From contig NZ_CP155793.1 of the NCBI RefSeq assembly GCF_039729145.1, positions 1,240,001-1,304,000 on the forward strand: a stretch of 64,000 bases of DNA, given 5' to 3'. The notes under the pieces are model-generated. The model saw only the letters and a list, made by a program, of their open reading frames with translations, made no database searches and was not told the origin of the DNA. Source of the stretch: Microbacterium sp. SY138 (GTDB lineage Bacteria > Actinomycetota > Actinomycetes > Actinomycetales > Microbacteriaceae). The position numbers were made by a program, and so were the translations under genes. Below are positions 40,028 to 53,602 of the stretch, one piece after another. Positions within the stretch are counted from its first letter, which is position 1. The number at the start of each line of letters is the position of its first letter.

Positions 40028-40869
40028 TCGTCGCCGGATTCATCCTGCTGGCGGTCGGCGCCGCCGACCTGGTGCGTCAGTTCGCACCGCGCCGTTGGAT
40101 CGGGTATCTCTCCGTCGCTGTCATCCTGCTCCTGCTCGGCAGCGTCAGCGACGCGCTCCTTCCCATGGTGCTCGCGATCGTCGTCGGTGCCCTCTGGGTG
40201 TGGTGCATTCCCACCGGGCGCCCCGCCCCGCTGGGGTTCTGGCCCGCCGTGCTGCTCGCGGTCGTGAGCGTCGGCGCCGTCGTCGGGCTCGGTGCCCGTG
40301 CTGACGCCGGTCTGATCGGCGCGATCTGGCACCTCCGATCGCCGTTCGGTGAGGTGCCCTTCGACCTCGCGCTGCTGGCGCTGGGAGCCGGGGTCTTCCT
40401 CCTCGAGTCTTCGAATCTCGTGGTGCGTGCGGCGCTCGACGGGGAGCACACCTGGCTCCCGGCGGACCCGGCAGACCCGGCAGCGAGCGCGTCGAGGGAG
40501 ACTGTCGCGGCCGCCGAGACCCCGGTGGCCTCCGAGACGGTCGATGGTGTCTCCGACGACGCCACGGAGGATGCTGTCGCGATGTCGGCGACGCTCCCGG
40601 TGGCAGCGCCCCGAGATCCGCGCAGCGGATTCAAGGGCGGACGACTGATCGGACCGCTGGAGCGCATCCTCGTCCTGATCCTCACTCTCGCTGCGGCCTA
40701 TCCGATCCTGGCCGCGATGCTCGCGGCGAAGGGCATCGTCCGATTCCCGGAGATCTCGCGCGACGGCGAGACCGGGGCCCGCGCGGAGTACTTCCTCGTC
40801 GGCAGCCTGGTGAGCTGGGTGATCGCCCTCGGCGCCGCGTTCCTCGTGTGGTGGGCCGCGCACAGCTGA
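40024..40869 (+). CDS. Membrane protein coupled to the SatD-like gene
   Basis: 281 residues with about six helices: IVAGFILLAVGAADLV at the N-terminus, YLSVAVILLLLGSVSDALLPMVL, AVLLAVVSVGAVVGLG, LALLALGAGVFLLESSNLVV, and two near the end (ILVLILTLAAAYPILAAML, FLVGSLVSWVIALGAAFLVWW). A Glu/Ala/Val/Thr-rich hydrophilic loop at about 150-200 separates the halves. No family recognised with confidence; it is co-translated with the SatD-like regulator, suggesting a joint stress-response role. Function unknown. Confidence 0.7.
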   Translation: MIVAGFILLAVGAADLVRQFAPRRWIGYLSVAVILLLLGSVSDALLPMVLAIVVGALWVWCIPTGRPAPLGFWPAVLLAVVSVGAVVGLGARADAGLIGAIWHLRSPFGEVPFDLALLALGAGVFLLESSNLVVRAALDGEHTWLPADPADPAASASRETVAAAETPVASETVDGVSDDATEDAVAMSATLPVAAPRDPRSGFKGGRLIGPLERILVLILTLAAAYPILAAMLAAKGIVRFPEISRDGETGARAEYFLVGSLVSWVIALGAAFLVWWAAHS

Positions 40870-40880
40870 CGGCAGGCAGT

Positions 40881-41237
40881 TCAGCCTCTCGACCGGTACC
40901 AGTCCAGCTTCTCCGCCAGACGCCGCTGCTGCGCGAGAACGTCGGCGAGTTGCTTCTCGACCGTCGCGGCGTGCTCCTCGAGGAGCGCTATCCGCTCGGG
41001 GACGGTGTCCTCGCGTTGGCAGAGCCGGCCGTAGCGACGCAGGCGTTCCACGGGCATGCCCGTCTCGCGAAGGCACTTGAGGAACTCCAGAAGTCCGAGC
41101 TCGGTGTCGGTGTACGCCCGATGTCCGCCCGCAGTGCGGGACACGGCGGGCAGGCTGCCCTCGCGCTCGTAGTACCGGAGCGTGTCGATGCTGAATCCGG
41201 AGCGTGCCGCAGCCTCCGCCGGGGTGTACGTGGTCAT
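40881..41237 (-). CDS. MerR-family regulator
   Basis: 118 residues. A winged helix at the N-terminus (YTPAEAAARSGFSIDTLRYYEREGSLP) is followed by a long dimerization helix (about 75-115). The C-terminal effector part is very short and has no metal-binding Cys cluster, so a metal sensor is unlikely. It is divergent from an aldo-keto reductase, with TATGCT-N6-ATG upstream. The inverted repeat at 41257-41276 between the genes is its probable operator. Confidence 0.88.
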   Translation of the reverse strand: MTTYTPAEAAARSGFSIDTLRYYEREGSLPAVSRTAGGHRAYTDTELGLLEFLKCLRETGMPVERLRRYGRLCQREDTVPERIALLEEHAATVEKQLADVLAQQRRLAEKLDWYRSRG

Positions 41238-41253
41238 GACCCGAGCATAGGAC

Positions 41254-41284
41254 TTGACCTGGAGCGCACTCCAGGTTGCACAGT
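41254..41284 (+). promoter_or_regulatory. MerR-type operator/promoter with 19-base spacer
   Basis: TTGACC (41254-41259), a 19-base spacer and CACAGT (41279-41284), then six bases and the reductase ATG. The spacer holds ACCTGGAG-CGCA-CTCCAGGT (41257-41276), a perfect 8-bp inverted repeat. A 19-base spacer with the operator inside it is how MerR-type activators work. Confidence 0.8.
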
Positions 41285-41290
41285 GAGGTC

Positions 41291-42244
41291 ATGACCAACC
41301 GGAACGCCTCTGCATCCCCGCTCGTCCTCGGAGCGATGTCCTTCGGCACGCTCGTCGACGAGGAGACCTCATTCGCGCTGCTCGACCGCTTCGTCGAGCG
41401 CGGCGGCATCTGGATCGACACCGCCGACTGCTACAGCTTCTGGGTGAGCGACACGGGGCAGGGGGGAGCCTCCGAGGAGGTTCTCGGACGCTGGCTCGCG
41501 GCGCGGCCGCAGGCGCGAGCACAGGTCCGCATCTCGACGAAGGTCGGTGCCGAACCCCTGTGGCCCGGGTCCTGGCCCCAACATCGGACAGGGCTCTCCC
41601 CGCGAGCCATCCGCGCTGCTGTCGACGGGAGCCTCGCGCGTCTGGGCGTCGACAGGATCGACCTGCTGTGGCTGCACCAGGAGGATCGGGCCGTCGCGAT
41701 CGAGGAGACCGTGGACGCTCTCGCGGCGCTCACCGCAGATGGCACCGTGAGCCGCGTCGGTGCCTCGAACCACCCGGCCTGGCGCATCGAGCGCGCCCGT
41801 GCGCACGCCAGGTCCATCGGCAGCGTTCCCATCGACGCGTTCCAGTTGAACAGCACGTACCTGCGCACGCGACCGGGAACGCTTCCCCCCGGGGTCGCCC
41901 ATCCTTTCGGTGTGTTGAGCGATGAGCAGCGCGACTTCGCCCTGGCGAACGGGCTCGAGATCTGGGCGTACACGCCCCTGCTCTCGGGGGCCTATGACAA
42001 TCCCGCGAAGCCCGTGCCCCCGGTGTACGACCATCCCGGAACCGCAGGTCGGCTCGCGGTGCTGGGTGAGGTCGCGGCGTCGCGAGGGGTCGGACGGGGG
42101 CAGATCGTGCTGGCCTGGCAGCTGGCCCGCGGCATCCGCCCGATCCTCGGCGGCAGCAGGGTCGATCAGCTCGACGTCGCGATGGATGCCGCGTCGATCA
42201 CTCTGTCTGCGGACGAGATCACTCTTCTCGACGGGCCGGTGTGA
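41291..42244 (+). CDS. Aldo-keto reductase
   Basis: 317 residues, NADPH-dependent (beta/alpha)8 barrel. Catalytic residues: Asp and Tyr in DTADCYSFW, Lys in RISTKVGAEPLW, His in DLLWLHQED. C-terminal GGSRVDQLDVAMDA binds the cofactor. It is probably activated by the divergent MerR protein, responding to an electrophile or other small molecule that is not identifiable. Start 41291 (six bases after CACAGT); an in-frame TTG at 41276 lies in the operator. Confidence 0.9.
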   Translation: MTNRNASASPLVLGAMSFGTLVDEETSFALLDRFVERGGIWIDTADCYSFWVSDTGQGGASEEVLGRWLAARPQARAQVRISTKVGAEPLWPGSWPQHRTGLSPRAIRAAVDGSLARLGVDRIDLLWLHQEDRAVAIEETVDALAALTADGTVSRVGASNHPAWRIERARAHARSIGSVPIDAFQLNSTYLRTRPGTLPPGVAHPFGVLSDEQRDFALANGLEIWAYTPLLSGAYDNPAKPVPPVYDHPGTAGRLAVLGEVAASRGVGRGQIVLAWQLARGIRPILGGSRVDQLDVAMDAASITLSADEITLLDGPV

Positions 42245-42270
42245 GTCGTTTCGCCGGTGCGCTGCGCTGA

Positions 42271-42276
42271 TAGCCT
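42271..42276 (+). promoter_or_regulatory. -10 element of tyrS
   Basis: TAGCCT, seven bases before the GTG at 42284, with no SD. Confidence 0.55.
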
Positions 42277-42283
42277 GGAGCGC

Positions 42284-43585
42284 GTGTCAACTCCCGCTCT
42301 GACGACCGCACCCCAGGCGATCGACCCCACGTTCGAGAACGTGTGGGACGAACTCGTGTGGCGTGGTCTGGTCCATGTGTCCACCGACCAGGAGGCGCTG
42401 CGCGCCCTGCTCGCGGGAGACCCCATCACGTATTACTGCGGGTTCGATCCGACGGCTCCCAGCCTGCACCTGGGCAACCTCGTGCAGCTGTTGACGCTGC
42501 GCCGCATCCAGCTCGCCGGCCACAAGCCCCTCGGCCTCGTCGGCGGCTCGACCGGACTCATCGGAGATCCGCGCCCCACGGCCGAGCGCACGCTGAACAC
42601 TCGGGAGACGGTCGAGGACTGGGTCGGTCGCCTGCGCACGCAGGTCGAGCGCTACCTCAGCTTCGAGGGCGACAACGCCGCCCGCATCGTGAACAACCTC
42701 GACTGGACGGCCCCGCTGAGCGCGATCGACTTCCTGCGCGAGATCGGCAAGTACTTCCGTGTCGGCACGATGCTCAAGAAGGATGCGGTCGCCGCGCGCC
42801 TGAACTCCGACGAGGGCATCAGCTACACCGAGTTCAGCTACCAGATCCTGCAGGGCATGGACTTCCTCGAGCTGTACCGGCAGTACGACTGCGTGCTGCA
42901 GACCGGCGGCTCGGATCAGTGGGGCAATCTCACCAGTGGTACCGACCTCATCCGTCGTGCCGAGGGAGCGTCGGTGCATGCCATCGGCACGCCGCTCATC
43001 ACGAACAGCGACGGCACCAAGTTCGGCAAGAGCGAGGGCAATGCCATCTGGCTCGATGCCGACATGTGCAGCCCGTACCGGATGTACCAGTTCTGGCTGA
43101 GCACGACCGACGCCGACGTGATCGATCGCCTGAAGGTGTTCACCTTCCTCGGCAGAGCCGAGATCGAGGAGTATGCCGAACTCGTGGCGACCGAGCCGTT
43201 CCGTCGGGCTGCGCAGAAGCGGCTCGCCCTCGAGGTCGTCGCGACGGTGCATGGTGTCGAGGCGACTGCGGCCGTGATCGCCGCGTCCGAGGCACTGTTC
43301 GGGCAGGGGGATCTGACCGCGCTCGATGCCGGCACGCTGCGCACCGCTCTGGAGGAGCTTCCGAACGCGACGGTCGCTCTCGGTGCACCGGTGGTCGAGG
43401 TCTTGGTGTCGACCGGTCTGGTGGCGAGCCTGTCCGAGGCCAGGCGTGCGATCACGCAGGGTGGCGTCACTCTCGACGGCGAACGGGTCGAAGACGAGAC
43501 AGCCGCGGTCCAGGGCACCCTTCCCGGAGGAGTCTCCGTGCTCCGCCGCGGCAAGAAGACCCTCGCCGGCGTCTTCCTCGACTGA
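42284..43585 (+). CDS. tyrS: Tyrosyl-tRNA synthetase
   Basis: 433 residues, class I. The HIGH-like motif is PSLHLGNL; the KMSKS-like motif is KFGKSEGN. A C-terminal S4 RNA-binding domain (about 365-430, VLVSTGLVASLSEARRAITQGG) is present. GTG 42284 is preferred because TAGCCT lies upstream; a longer reading from 42257 passes through the promoter. Confidence 0.97.
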   Translation: MSTPALTTAPQAIDPTFENVWDELVWRGLVHVSTDQEALRALLAGDPITYYCGFDPTAPSLHLGNLVQLLTLRRIQLAGHKPLGLVGGSTGLIGDPRPTAERTLNTRETVEDWVGRLRTQVERYLSFEGDNAARIVNNLDWTAPLSAIDFLREIGKYFRVGTMLKKDAVAARLNSDEGISYTEFSYQILQGMDFLELYRQYDCVLQTGGSDQWGNLTSGTDLIRRAEGASVHAIGTPLITNSDGTKFGKSEGNAIWLDADMCSPYRMYQFWLSTTDADVIDRLKVFTFLGRAEIEEYAELVATEPFRRAAQKRLALEVVATVHGVEATAAVIAASEALFGQGDLTALDAGTLRTALEELPNATVALGAPVVEVLVSTGLVASLSEARRAITQGGVTLDGERVEDETAAVQGTLPGGVSVLRRGKKTLAGVFLD

Positions 43586-43629
43586 GTCCCCGGCTGTCGG
43601 CAGCAGAGGTCTTCGGGTAGCAGGGTCGG

Positions 43630-44421
43630 ATGCCGTTCACCGCCAGTCACGCTTTGGTCGCGCTGCCGTTCGTCCGCACGCCGCTGGTGCCGGCGGCGAT
43701 CGCGATCGGCGCGATGGCGCCTGACCTGCCACTGTTCGTGCGGGGTGTCGGACTGAACTACTCGTTCACGCATACGTTCGGCAACGTCGTGTGGACCGCG
43801 CTGCTCGCGTTCGCACTGTTCCTGATCTGGCGGGTCGTCTTGCGTCCGGCGGTTCCCGAACTCGGTCCGCTGTGGGTGGCGCGGCGGCTGCCCGAGGACT
43901 GGACCGATCGCGGGGCCACGGCAGCAGGAGCGGCGGTCGGCATCGGTCAGAAGCGCGCGTATCCGTTCCTGCTCGCCGCGTCGCTCGTGATCGGGGTGCT
44001 CTCGCACATCGTGTGGGACCTCTTCACGCACGAGGGACGATGGGGCGTCGGTCTGATTCCCGGGCTCGATGAGATGTGGGGTCCGCTCCCCGGATTCAAG
44101 TGGCTTCAGCACGGGTCGAGCCTGGTCGGCCTCGCCATCATCGGTGTCTGGGCGCTCCTGTGGCTGTGTCGGCAGGCTCCGCGTCGCACAGTCACGCAGT
44201 CGGTACCCACCTGGCTGCGTGTGTCATGGTGGGTGTCGCTTCCCGTGATCCTGCTCGCCGCCTGGGTCGGTGGACTCGTCGTCTTCGGTCCGCTCGACGC
44301 GGAGTTCACCGTCCAGCACCTCGCGTACCGGGTTCTTCCTCCGGCATGTGCGCTGTGGGGCGCGATCACGTTCGTTCTCTGCGTCGCGCTGTCGGTGCGC
44401 GGCCGTCACCAGACGGGCTGA
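43630..44421 (+). CDS. DUF4184 family membrane protein
   Basis: 263 residues. MPFTASHALVALPF is the conserved N-terminus; His/Asp-rich blocks AMAPDLPLF and LSHIVWDLFTHEG may bind a metal, as in membrane-bound hydrolases. About seven helices. It overlaps the convergent CoA-transferase gene by 16 bases at the 3' end. Function unknown. Confidence 0.82.
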   Translation: MPFTASHALVALPFVRTPLVPAAIAIGAMAPDLPLFVRGVGLNYSFTHTFGNVVWTALLAFALFLIWRVVLRPAVPELGPLWVARRLPEDWTDRGATAAGAAVGIGQKRAYPFLLAASLVIGVLSHIVWDLFTHEGRWGVGLIPGLDEMWGPLPGFKWLQHGSSLVGLAIIGVWALLWLCRQAPRRTVTQSVPTWLRVSWWVSLPVILLAAWVGGLVVFGPLDAEFTVQHLAYRVLPPACALWGAITFVLCVALSVRGRHQTG

Positions 44422-45782
44422 TCCGATCCCCAGGGATGCGGGGCCCGGAACTCGAAACCCGGCAGGGCGGGTCGCGCCGTCACGAGGGCGCTCCCGTCGA
44501 CATCGAATCGCGCGAGGTGCGGCCGAACGTCGAAATCGACCTCGGCTGCGGGGTCTCCTCGGCGCGGCATCCCGAGCAGCTCCGCGGCGACGCGACGCAG
44601 TGACGTGCGCACGATCCGTGACCCTCCCTCCCGTGACCGCCGCCTGAGCAGCGTGGTCACCGCGGCGGCGAGAAGATACCCGGCGCTGTGATCGAGGGCC
44701 TGCGCCGGGAGTGCTCCTGGACGCCCGCCTTCCGCGGACTCGATGCGCGAGATGCCGGATTCGGCCTGCACGAGGCTGTCGAAGCCGGCGAGGTCCGGAC
44801 TCTCCGTACCCCAGGCGCTGAGTTGCGCGACGATGAGCCCAGGGTGTCGGCGCGCGAGCAGCTCCGGATGCAGCCCGAGTCTGTCGAGAGCGGCCGGTCG
44901 GTAGCCGAGCACCACGGCATCGGCTTCGGCCAGCAACTCCTGGAGTCGGGCACTGCGTGCGTCGAGTATGACGGATCGTTTGCCGTGGCCGGTATCGAGA
45001 TGCTGCCACGCCGGTTCCGGCAGGTGCGGGGGATCGATGCGCAAGACGTCGGCGCCGAGAAGAGCGAGGGTCCGCGTGCAGACCGGCCCCGCGATGACGC
45101 GCGTCAGATCGAGCACGCGCATGCCGCTCAGGGGGAGGGAACCCGGTGACGTTGCCGCGAGCTCCGATCGACGGGGGTGCGAGACGGATTCCTCATCCAC
45201 CCGGCTTACCTCGAGGAGTGGTCGTTCGCGCAGTGCCCGATCGACGGCGGGCCTCTCGACGGCGACAGGAACAGCCAGACCGCCGGCGGATGTGATGTCG
45301 GAGACGGCACTCGCTGTCCTCCGCTCCGCGAGTGCAACACGAACGGCAGCCGGATCGGCGTCTTCTCGCAGGTGGAGGCCCGCACGCAGCGCGGCAGCGT
45401 GATGCGGGTAGTTCCCGTGCGTACGGACCCATCCGTCGGTGGTCTCCCAGAACCCGGAGTACGGGGACCAGACCGGGGGAGCGTCGCCATCGATCGTGAG
45501 CACGCGGTCGCTCCGGTAGGCGATGGCGACGCGGGCCGGATCCAGCGAGACGGGGGAACAGCCAGCCGCGAGCACCGCCGCGCTGACGCTCGCCCACGCC
45601 AGCGCGCCGGTGGCCAGTCGGGAGGGAAGCGGGACAGTCGGGGGAGGCGGGAGCACCGTCGAGCCACGGTCGATCCCGAGTTCACGCCGCACGCGATCGA
45701 GCAGCGCGGCGCCCGCGTCACCATGCCCCGAGGCTTCATCGTGCGGGGGAGCGACGGGGCGGAAATCCGCAGACGCAGGCAT
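44406..45782 (-). CDS. Family III CoA-transferase-like protein, segments in unusual order
   Basis: 458 residues. The usual N-terminal CoA-transferase motif (LSGMRVLDLTRVIAGPVCTR) is at about residue 215, not near the start; catalytic-region residues GKRSVILDARSARLQELL follow. Before it (about 90-130) stands a segment like the C-terminal half of the family (WSPYSGFWETTDGWVRTHG). So the two halves appear swapped. A start at ATG 45782 (MPASADFRP) is chosen because TACGAT lies exactly six bases upstream; a longer frame to 45908 passes through that promoter. Substrate unknown. Confidence 0.75.
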   Translation of the reverse strand: MPASADFRPVAPPHDEASGHGDAGAALLDRVRRELGIDRGSTVLPPPPTVPLPSRLATGALAWASVSAAVLAAGCSPVSLDPARVAIAYRSDRVLTIDGDAPPVWSPYSGFWETTDGWVRTHGNYPHHAAALRAGLHLREDADPAAVRVALAERRTASAVSDITSAGGLAVPVAVERPAVDRALRERPLLEVSRVDEESVSHPRRSELAATSPGSLPLSGMRVLDLTRVIAGPVCTRTLALLGADVLRIDPPHLPEPAWQHLDTGHGKRSVILDARSARLQELLAEADAVVLGYRPAALDRLGLHPELLARRHPGLIVAQLSAWGTESPDLAGFDSLVQAESGISRIESAEGGRPGALPAQALDHSAGYLLAAAVTTLLRRRSREGGSRIVRTSLRRVAAELLGMPRRGDPAAEVDFDVRPHLARFDVDGSALVTARPALPGFEFRAPHPWGSDQPVW

Positions 45783-45794
45783 GGCGTGATCGTA
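45783..45794 (-). promoter_or_regulatory. Leaderless promoter -10 of the CoA-transferase-like gene
   Basis: On the minus strand TACGAT (45794-45789), CACGCC, then the ATG. Confidence 0.6.
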
Positions 45795-45999
45795 CTCCTG
45801 AGGCCCAGAGAGGGCGGAAACCATTACTGATCCGGCAGAAACATGGGAGAGGGCGCCAGCGACACGCCCGGGCGGTGGGGCCCGATTTGCCAGAACCCCG
45901 AGATCCACGTAACTTATTACTTGTTCGCCCCACAGGGACGCGGAGGAGCCAAGAGCTTCACCCCCCTCAAGCGGAGAACCACTCCCGATCCACTCTCAC

Positions 46000-46028
46000 T
46001 TGAGAGATCAGGCGCTTGCGTCTAGGAT
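46000..46028 (+). promoter_or_regulatory. rrn promoter P1
   Basis: TTGAGA (46000-46005), a 17-base spacer and TAGGAT (46023-46028). It is upstream of the second promoter in the same direction. Confidence 0.6.
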
Positions 46029-46097
46029 AGGGACTCCACCTCTTCTGCGGCTGTCATCAGCTGCGCTGCGGATCTTCGATCCGCGCGGCGCGCCGAT

Positions 46098-46125
46098 TTG
46101 ACAAGCAAGAGAGAGTGGGTAAGAT
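46098..46125 (+). promoter_or_regulatory. rrn promoter P2
   Basis: TTGACA (46098-46103), a 16-base spacer and TAAGAT (46120-46125). This is the strongest promoter-like site before the rRNA; transcription would begin near 46132. Confidence 0.75.
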
Positions 46126-46200
46126 AGAGAAGTTGCCCTTCGGGCCTGGCTGTGATGGCTGGGTCGTGGGAGCATCCGATCCTTGAGAACTCAACAGCGT

Positions 46201-46214
46201 GCACTTGTCAAATG
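46201..46214 (+). other. Left arm of the 16S processing stem
   Basis: GCAC (46201-46204) and TGTCAAATG (46206-46214) pair with CATTTGACA (47983-47991) and GTGC (47994-47997) beyond 16S. The 13 pairs with a small bulge form the helix expected to be cut by RNase III. Confidence 0.75.
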
Positions 46215-46378
46215 CCAAATTATCCTCGTCTAGCTTCGGCTAGTTGAGAATTCCTTTGGATCAAAGACCAACTCCTTCCGGGGGGTTGGCAATGGATGAA
46301 GTCAGCAATGAATTTGTCTCTTTGGTCAGCATCAAACTCGCTGCGTCACCGTTTTCCCGGTGGGGTATGCATTTCTTT

Positions 46379-51422
<5,044 letters not shown>

Positions 51423-51528
51423 CACCGTTTGTTGGTGCTACGCGTCCACTGAGTGGTTCTCGATGTACGGTCGAGAACCGCATAACAACAATGACTTTGT
51501 TATGTGTTTGATTGAAACATCAATAGTG
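51423..51528 (+). other. 23S-5S spacer
   Basis: 106 bases. CGCGTCCACTG (51441-51451) is the exact complement of 48195-48205, and GTTCTC (51456-51461) of GAGAAC (48185-48190), forming a 23S precursor stem with an internal loop. Confidence 0.8.
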
Positions 51529-51646
51529 TTTCGGCGGCCATAGCGTGAGGGAAACGCCCGGTTACATTCCGAACCCGGAAGCTAAGCCTCACAGCGCCGA
51601 TGGTACTGCAGGGGGGACCCTGTGGGAGAGTAGGACACCGCCGGAC
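51529..51646 (+). rRNA. rrf: 5S ribosomal RNA
   Basis: About 118 bases, starting TTTCGGCGGCCATAGCG and ending GGACACCGCCGGAC. The terminal helix CGGCGG / CCGCCG is present, as are the loop sequences CGAACCCGGAAGCTAAGCC. Confidence 0.95.
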
Positions 51647-51657
51647 TCCTTTTAGAC

Positions 51658-51689
51658 AAAATGGCCACCCATCGTTGGGTGGCCATTTT
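51658..51689 (+). terminator. rrn operon terminator
   Basis: A 14-bp perfect stem (51658-51671 AAAATGGCCACCCA with 51676-51689) around TCGT, ending in a TTTT run. Confidence 0.93.
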
Positions 51690-51718
51690 GCGTTTACACG
51701 AAAAGAACAGGGAGCATC

Positions 51719-53602
51719 ATGCCAGAAGAGGAAGAGCGCCGTCCGCGTCGCAACGACGACGGTGGATCGCGCGGGCACCGCGCTTCTGGCGGACGCCCCA
51801 GCAATAGCCGTGACGGTGCGCCGCGTCGTGACGGCGCAGCTCCCCGTCGTGAGGGCGGGTACAACCGTGATGGTGGTGCTCCGCGTCGTGAGGGCGGGTA
51901 TAACCGTGATGGTGGTGCTCCGCGTCGTGAGGGCGGGTATAACCGTGATGGTGGTGCTCCGCGTCGTGAGGGCGGGTACAACCGTGATGGTGGTGCACCG
52001 CGTCGTGACGGCGCAGCTCCCCGTCGTGAAGGTGGCGGCTACAACCGTGATGGTGGTGCTCCGCGTCGTGAGGGCGGGTACAACCGCGACGGCGCCGCTC
52101 CGCGTCGTGAGGGCGGGTACAACCGCGATGGCGCATCTCCCCGTCGCGAGGGCGGGTATAACCGTGATGGTGCAGCTCCCCGTCGTGAAGGTGGCGGCTA
52201 CAACCGTGACGGTGGCGCCCCGCGCCGTGACGGTGCTGCTCCCCGTCGTGAAGGTGGCGGCTACAACCGTGACGGTGGCGCCCCGCGTCGCGACGGTGCT
52301 GCTCCCCGTCGCGAGGGCGGCTACAACCGTGATGGTGGTGCTCCGCGTCGTGAGGGCGGGTACAACCGTGATGGTGGTGCTCCGCGTCGTGAGGGCGGGT
52401 ACAACCGTGATGGTGGTGCCCCGCGTCGTGAGGGCGGGTACAACCGTGACGGCGCAGCTCCCCGTCGCGAGGGCGGGTACAACCGTGACGGTGGCGCCCC
52501 GCGTCGCGACGGCGCAGCTCCCCGTCGTGAGGGTGGCGGGTATAACCGTGACGGGGGTGCCCCGCGCCGTGACGGCGCAGCTCCCCGTCGTGAAGGTGGC
52601 GGCTACAACCGTGACGGTGGCGCCCCGCGTCGCGAAGGCGGCGACCGCGATCGTTCACGTTCATTCCCGCAGCGCGGGGGAGCGGGGCGAGAGCGTCCGG
52701 CTCAGGCGACGAACGAGCGTCCGCGGTTCGATGAGCCGCAGATCCCCGACGACGTCACGGCTCGCGACCTCAACGGCGCAGCGCGTAATGAGCTCAAGAC
52801 GCTGAGCAAGGAGAACGCCGAACACGTCGCCCGTCACCTGGCGATGGCCTCTCGTCTCATCGACGAGGACCCGGCGCTCGCCCACGAGCACGCGCTGGCC
52901 GCATCGCGCCGCGCTGGACGCATCGCGATCGTCCGTGAGACCCTCGGCATCACCGCCTACGCCACGGAAGACTTCGCCCTGGCGCTCCGCGAACTGCGGA
53001 CCTACCGTCGTATCTCCGGCAAGGACGATCAGATCGCTCTGATGGTCGACAGCGAGCGCGGAATCGGTCGCTCCGATCGTGCGCTCGAGACCGGACGCGC
53101 CGTCGATCGTTCGGCGCTCGAGACTCCGGTCCGGGTCGCGCTTGCGATCGCGATGTCCGGTGCCCGTCTCGACCAGGGCGATCTCGAACTCGCACTCGGC
53201 GAGCTGGAGATCCCGGAGCTCGATCCCGATCGGGCCTTCGAATGGAGCCCGGCGCTGTTCGCCGCCCGCGCTGCCGTGCTCGAAGACCTCGGGCGCACCG
53301 AGGAGGCGGAGTTCTGGGCGCACCGCGCCGAAGTCGCCGCTGAGGCGCTAGGGGTCGATGAGGCCGGCGACGAGGAGATCTTCATCGAAGACAGCCTCAT
53401 CGAGGGAGAGTTCCCCGACGAGGATGACGATGATTCCGCGGCGGATACGCCCCTGGAGGCAGATGACGCGGATCGGGAAGAGCCAGCGTCCGATGCGCCT
53501 GCCGACGTCGACGAAGCCGCAATCGTCGCTGAGGAACCGACCGTCGAAGACGAGGTGCGCGAGCTCCTCGGCGAGGACGACGAGTCGGAACCGGAGGCGT
53601 AG
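51719..53602 (+). CDS. Arg/Gly/Asp/Tyr-rich repeat protein with TPR-like domain
   Basis: 627 residues in three parts. Residues 1-30 are acidic then basic. Residues 31-308 are tandem copies of RDGGAPRREGGYN with RDGAAPRREGG variants; 17 GYN motifs give regularly spaced Tyr among many Arg/Gly. Residues about 330-510 are helical (ARDLNGAARNELKTLSKENAEHVARHLAMASRLIDEDP onward), matching the TPR-like core of a mycobacterial counterpart (Rv1691) in the same gene order. The C-terminal 100 residues are strongly acidic. Arg/Gly repeats of this type often bind RNA and phase-separate in eukaryotes. Function is not established; nearness to the rrn operon is suggestive only. Confidence 0.9.
   Translation: MPEEEERRPRRNDDGGSRGHRASGGRPSNSRDGAPRRDGAAPRREGGYNRDGGAPRREGGYNRDGGAPRREGGYNRDGGAPRREGGYNRDGGAPRRDGAAPRREGGGYNRDGGAPRREGGYNRDGAAPRREGGYNRDGASPRREGGYNRDGAAPRREGGGYNRDGGAPRRDGAAPRREGGGYNRDGGAPRRDGAAPRREGGYNRDGGAPRREGGYNRDGGAPRREGGYNRDGGAPRREGGYNRDGAAPRREGGYNRDGGAPRRDGAAPRREGGGYNRDGGAPRRDGAAPRREGGGYNRDGGAPRREGGDRDRSRSFPQRGGAGRERPAQATNERPRFDEPQIPDDVTARDLNGAARNELKTLSKENAEHVARHLAMASRLIDEDPALAHEHALAASRRAGRIAIVRETLGITAYATEDFALALRELRTYRRISGKDDQIALMVDSERGIGRSDRALETGRAVDRSALETPVRVALAIAMSGARLDQGDLELALGELEIPELDPDRAFEWSPALFAARAAVLEDLGRTEEAEFWAHRAEVAAEALGVDEAGDEEIFIEDSLIEGEFPDEDDDDSAADTPLEADDADREEPASDAPADVDEAAIVAEEPTVEDEVRELLGEDDESEPEA
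51809..52642 (+). repeat. In-frame tandem repeat region, 39-bp unit
   Basis: Eighteen imperfect copies of a 39-bp unit coding RDG(G/A)APRREGGYN, with several longer 60-63-bp units that insert RDGAAPRREGG. Third-position differences are scattered, so copies are not all recent, yet stretches are nearly identical. The repeat keeps several overlapping frames open on both strands; those are artefacts. Confidence 0.95.

Larger units (their letters stand above)
45795..46378 (+). other. rRNA operon control and leader region
   Basis: No protein gene is supported. The region contains two promoters (46000-46028 and 46098-46125), the motif TTGAGAACTCAACAGCG near 46183 and the left arm of the 16S processing stem (46201-46214). 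Several short ORFs here are spurious. Confidence 0.8.

Noticed and set aside
51809-52642. CRISPR-like array
   Set aside because: The repeats are coding, tandem without unique spacers, and in frame.
51600-52805. Long overlapping frames over the repeat region, one on each strand (51600-52805 plus; 51717-52664 minus)
   Set aside because: They are open only because a 39-bp repeat lacks stops in other frames; the first runs from within the 5S gene. Only 51719-53602 has an SD and conserved domain.
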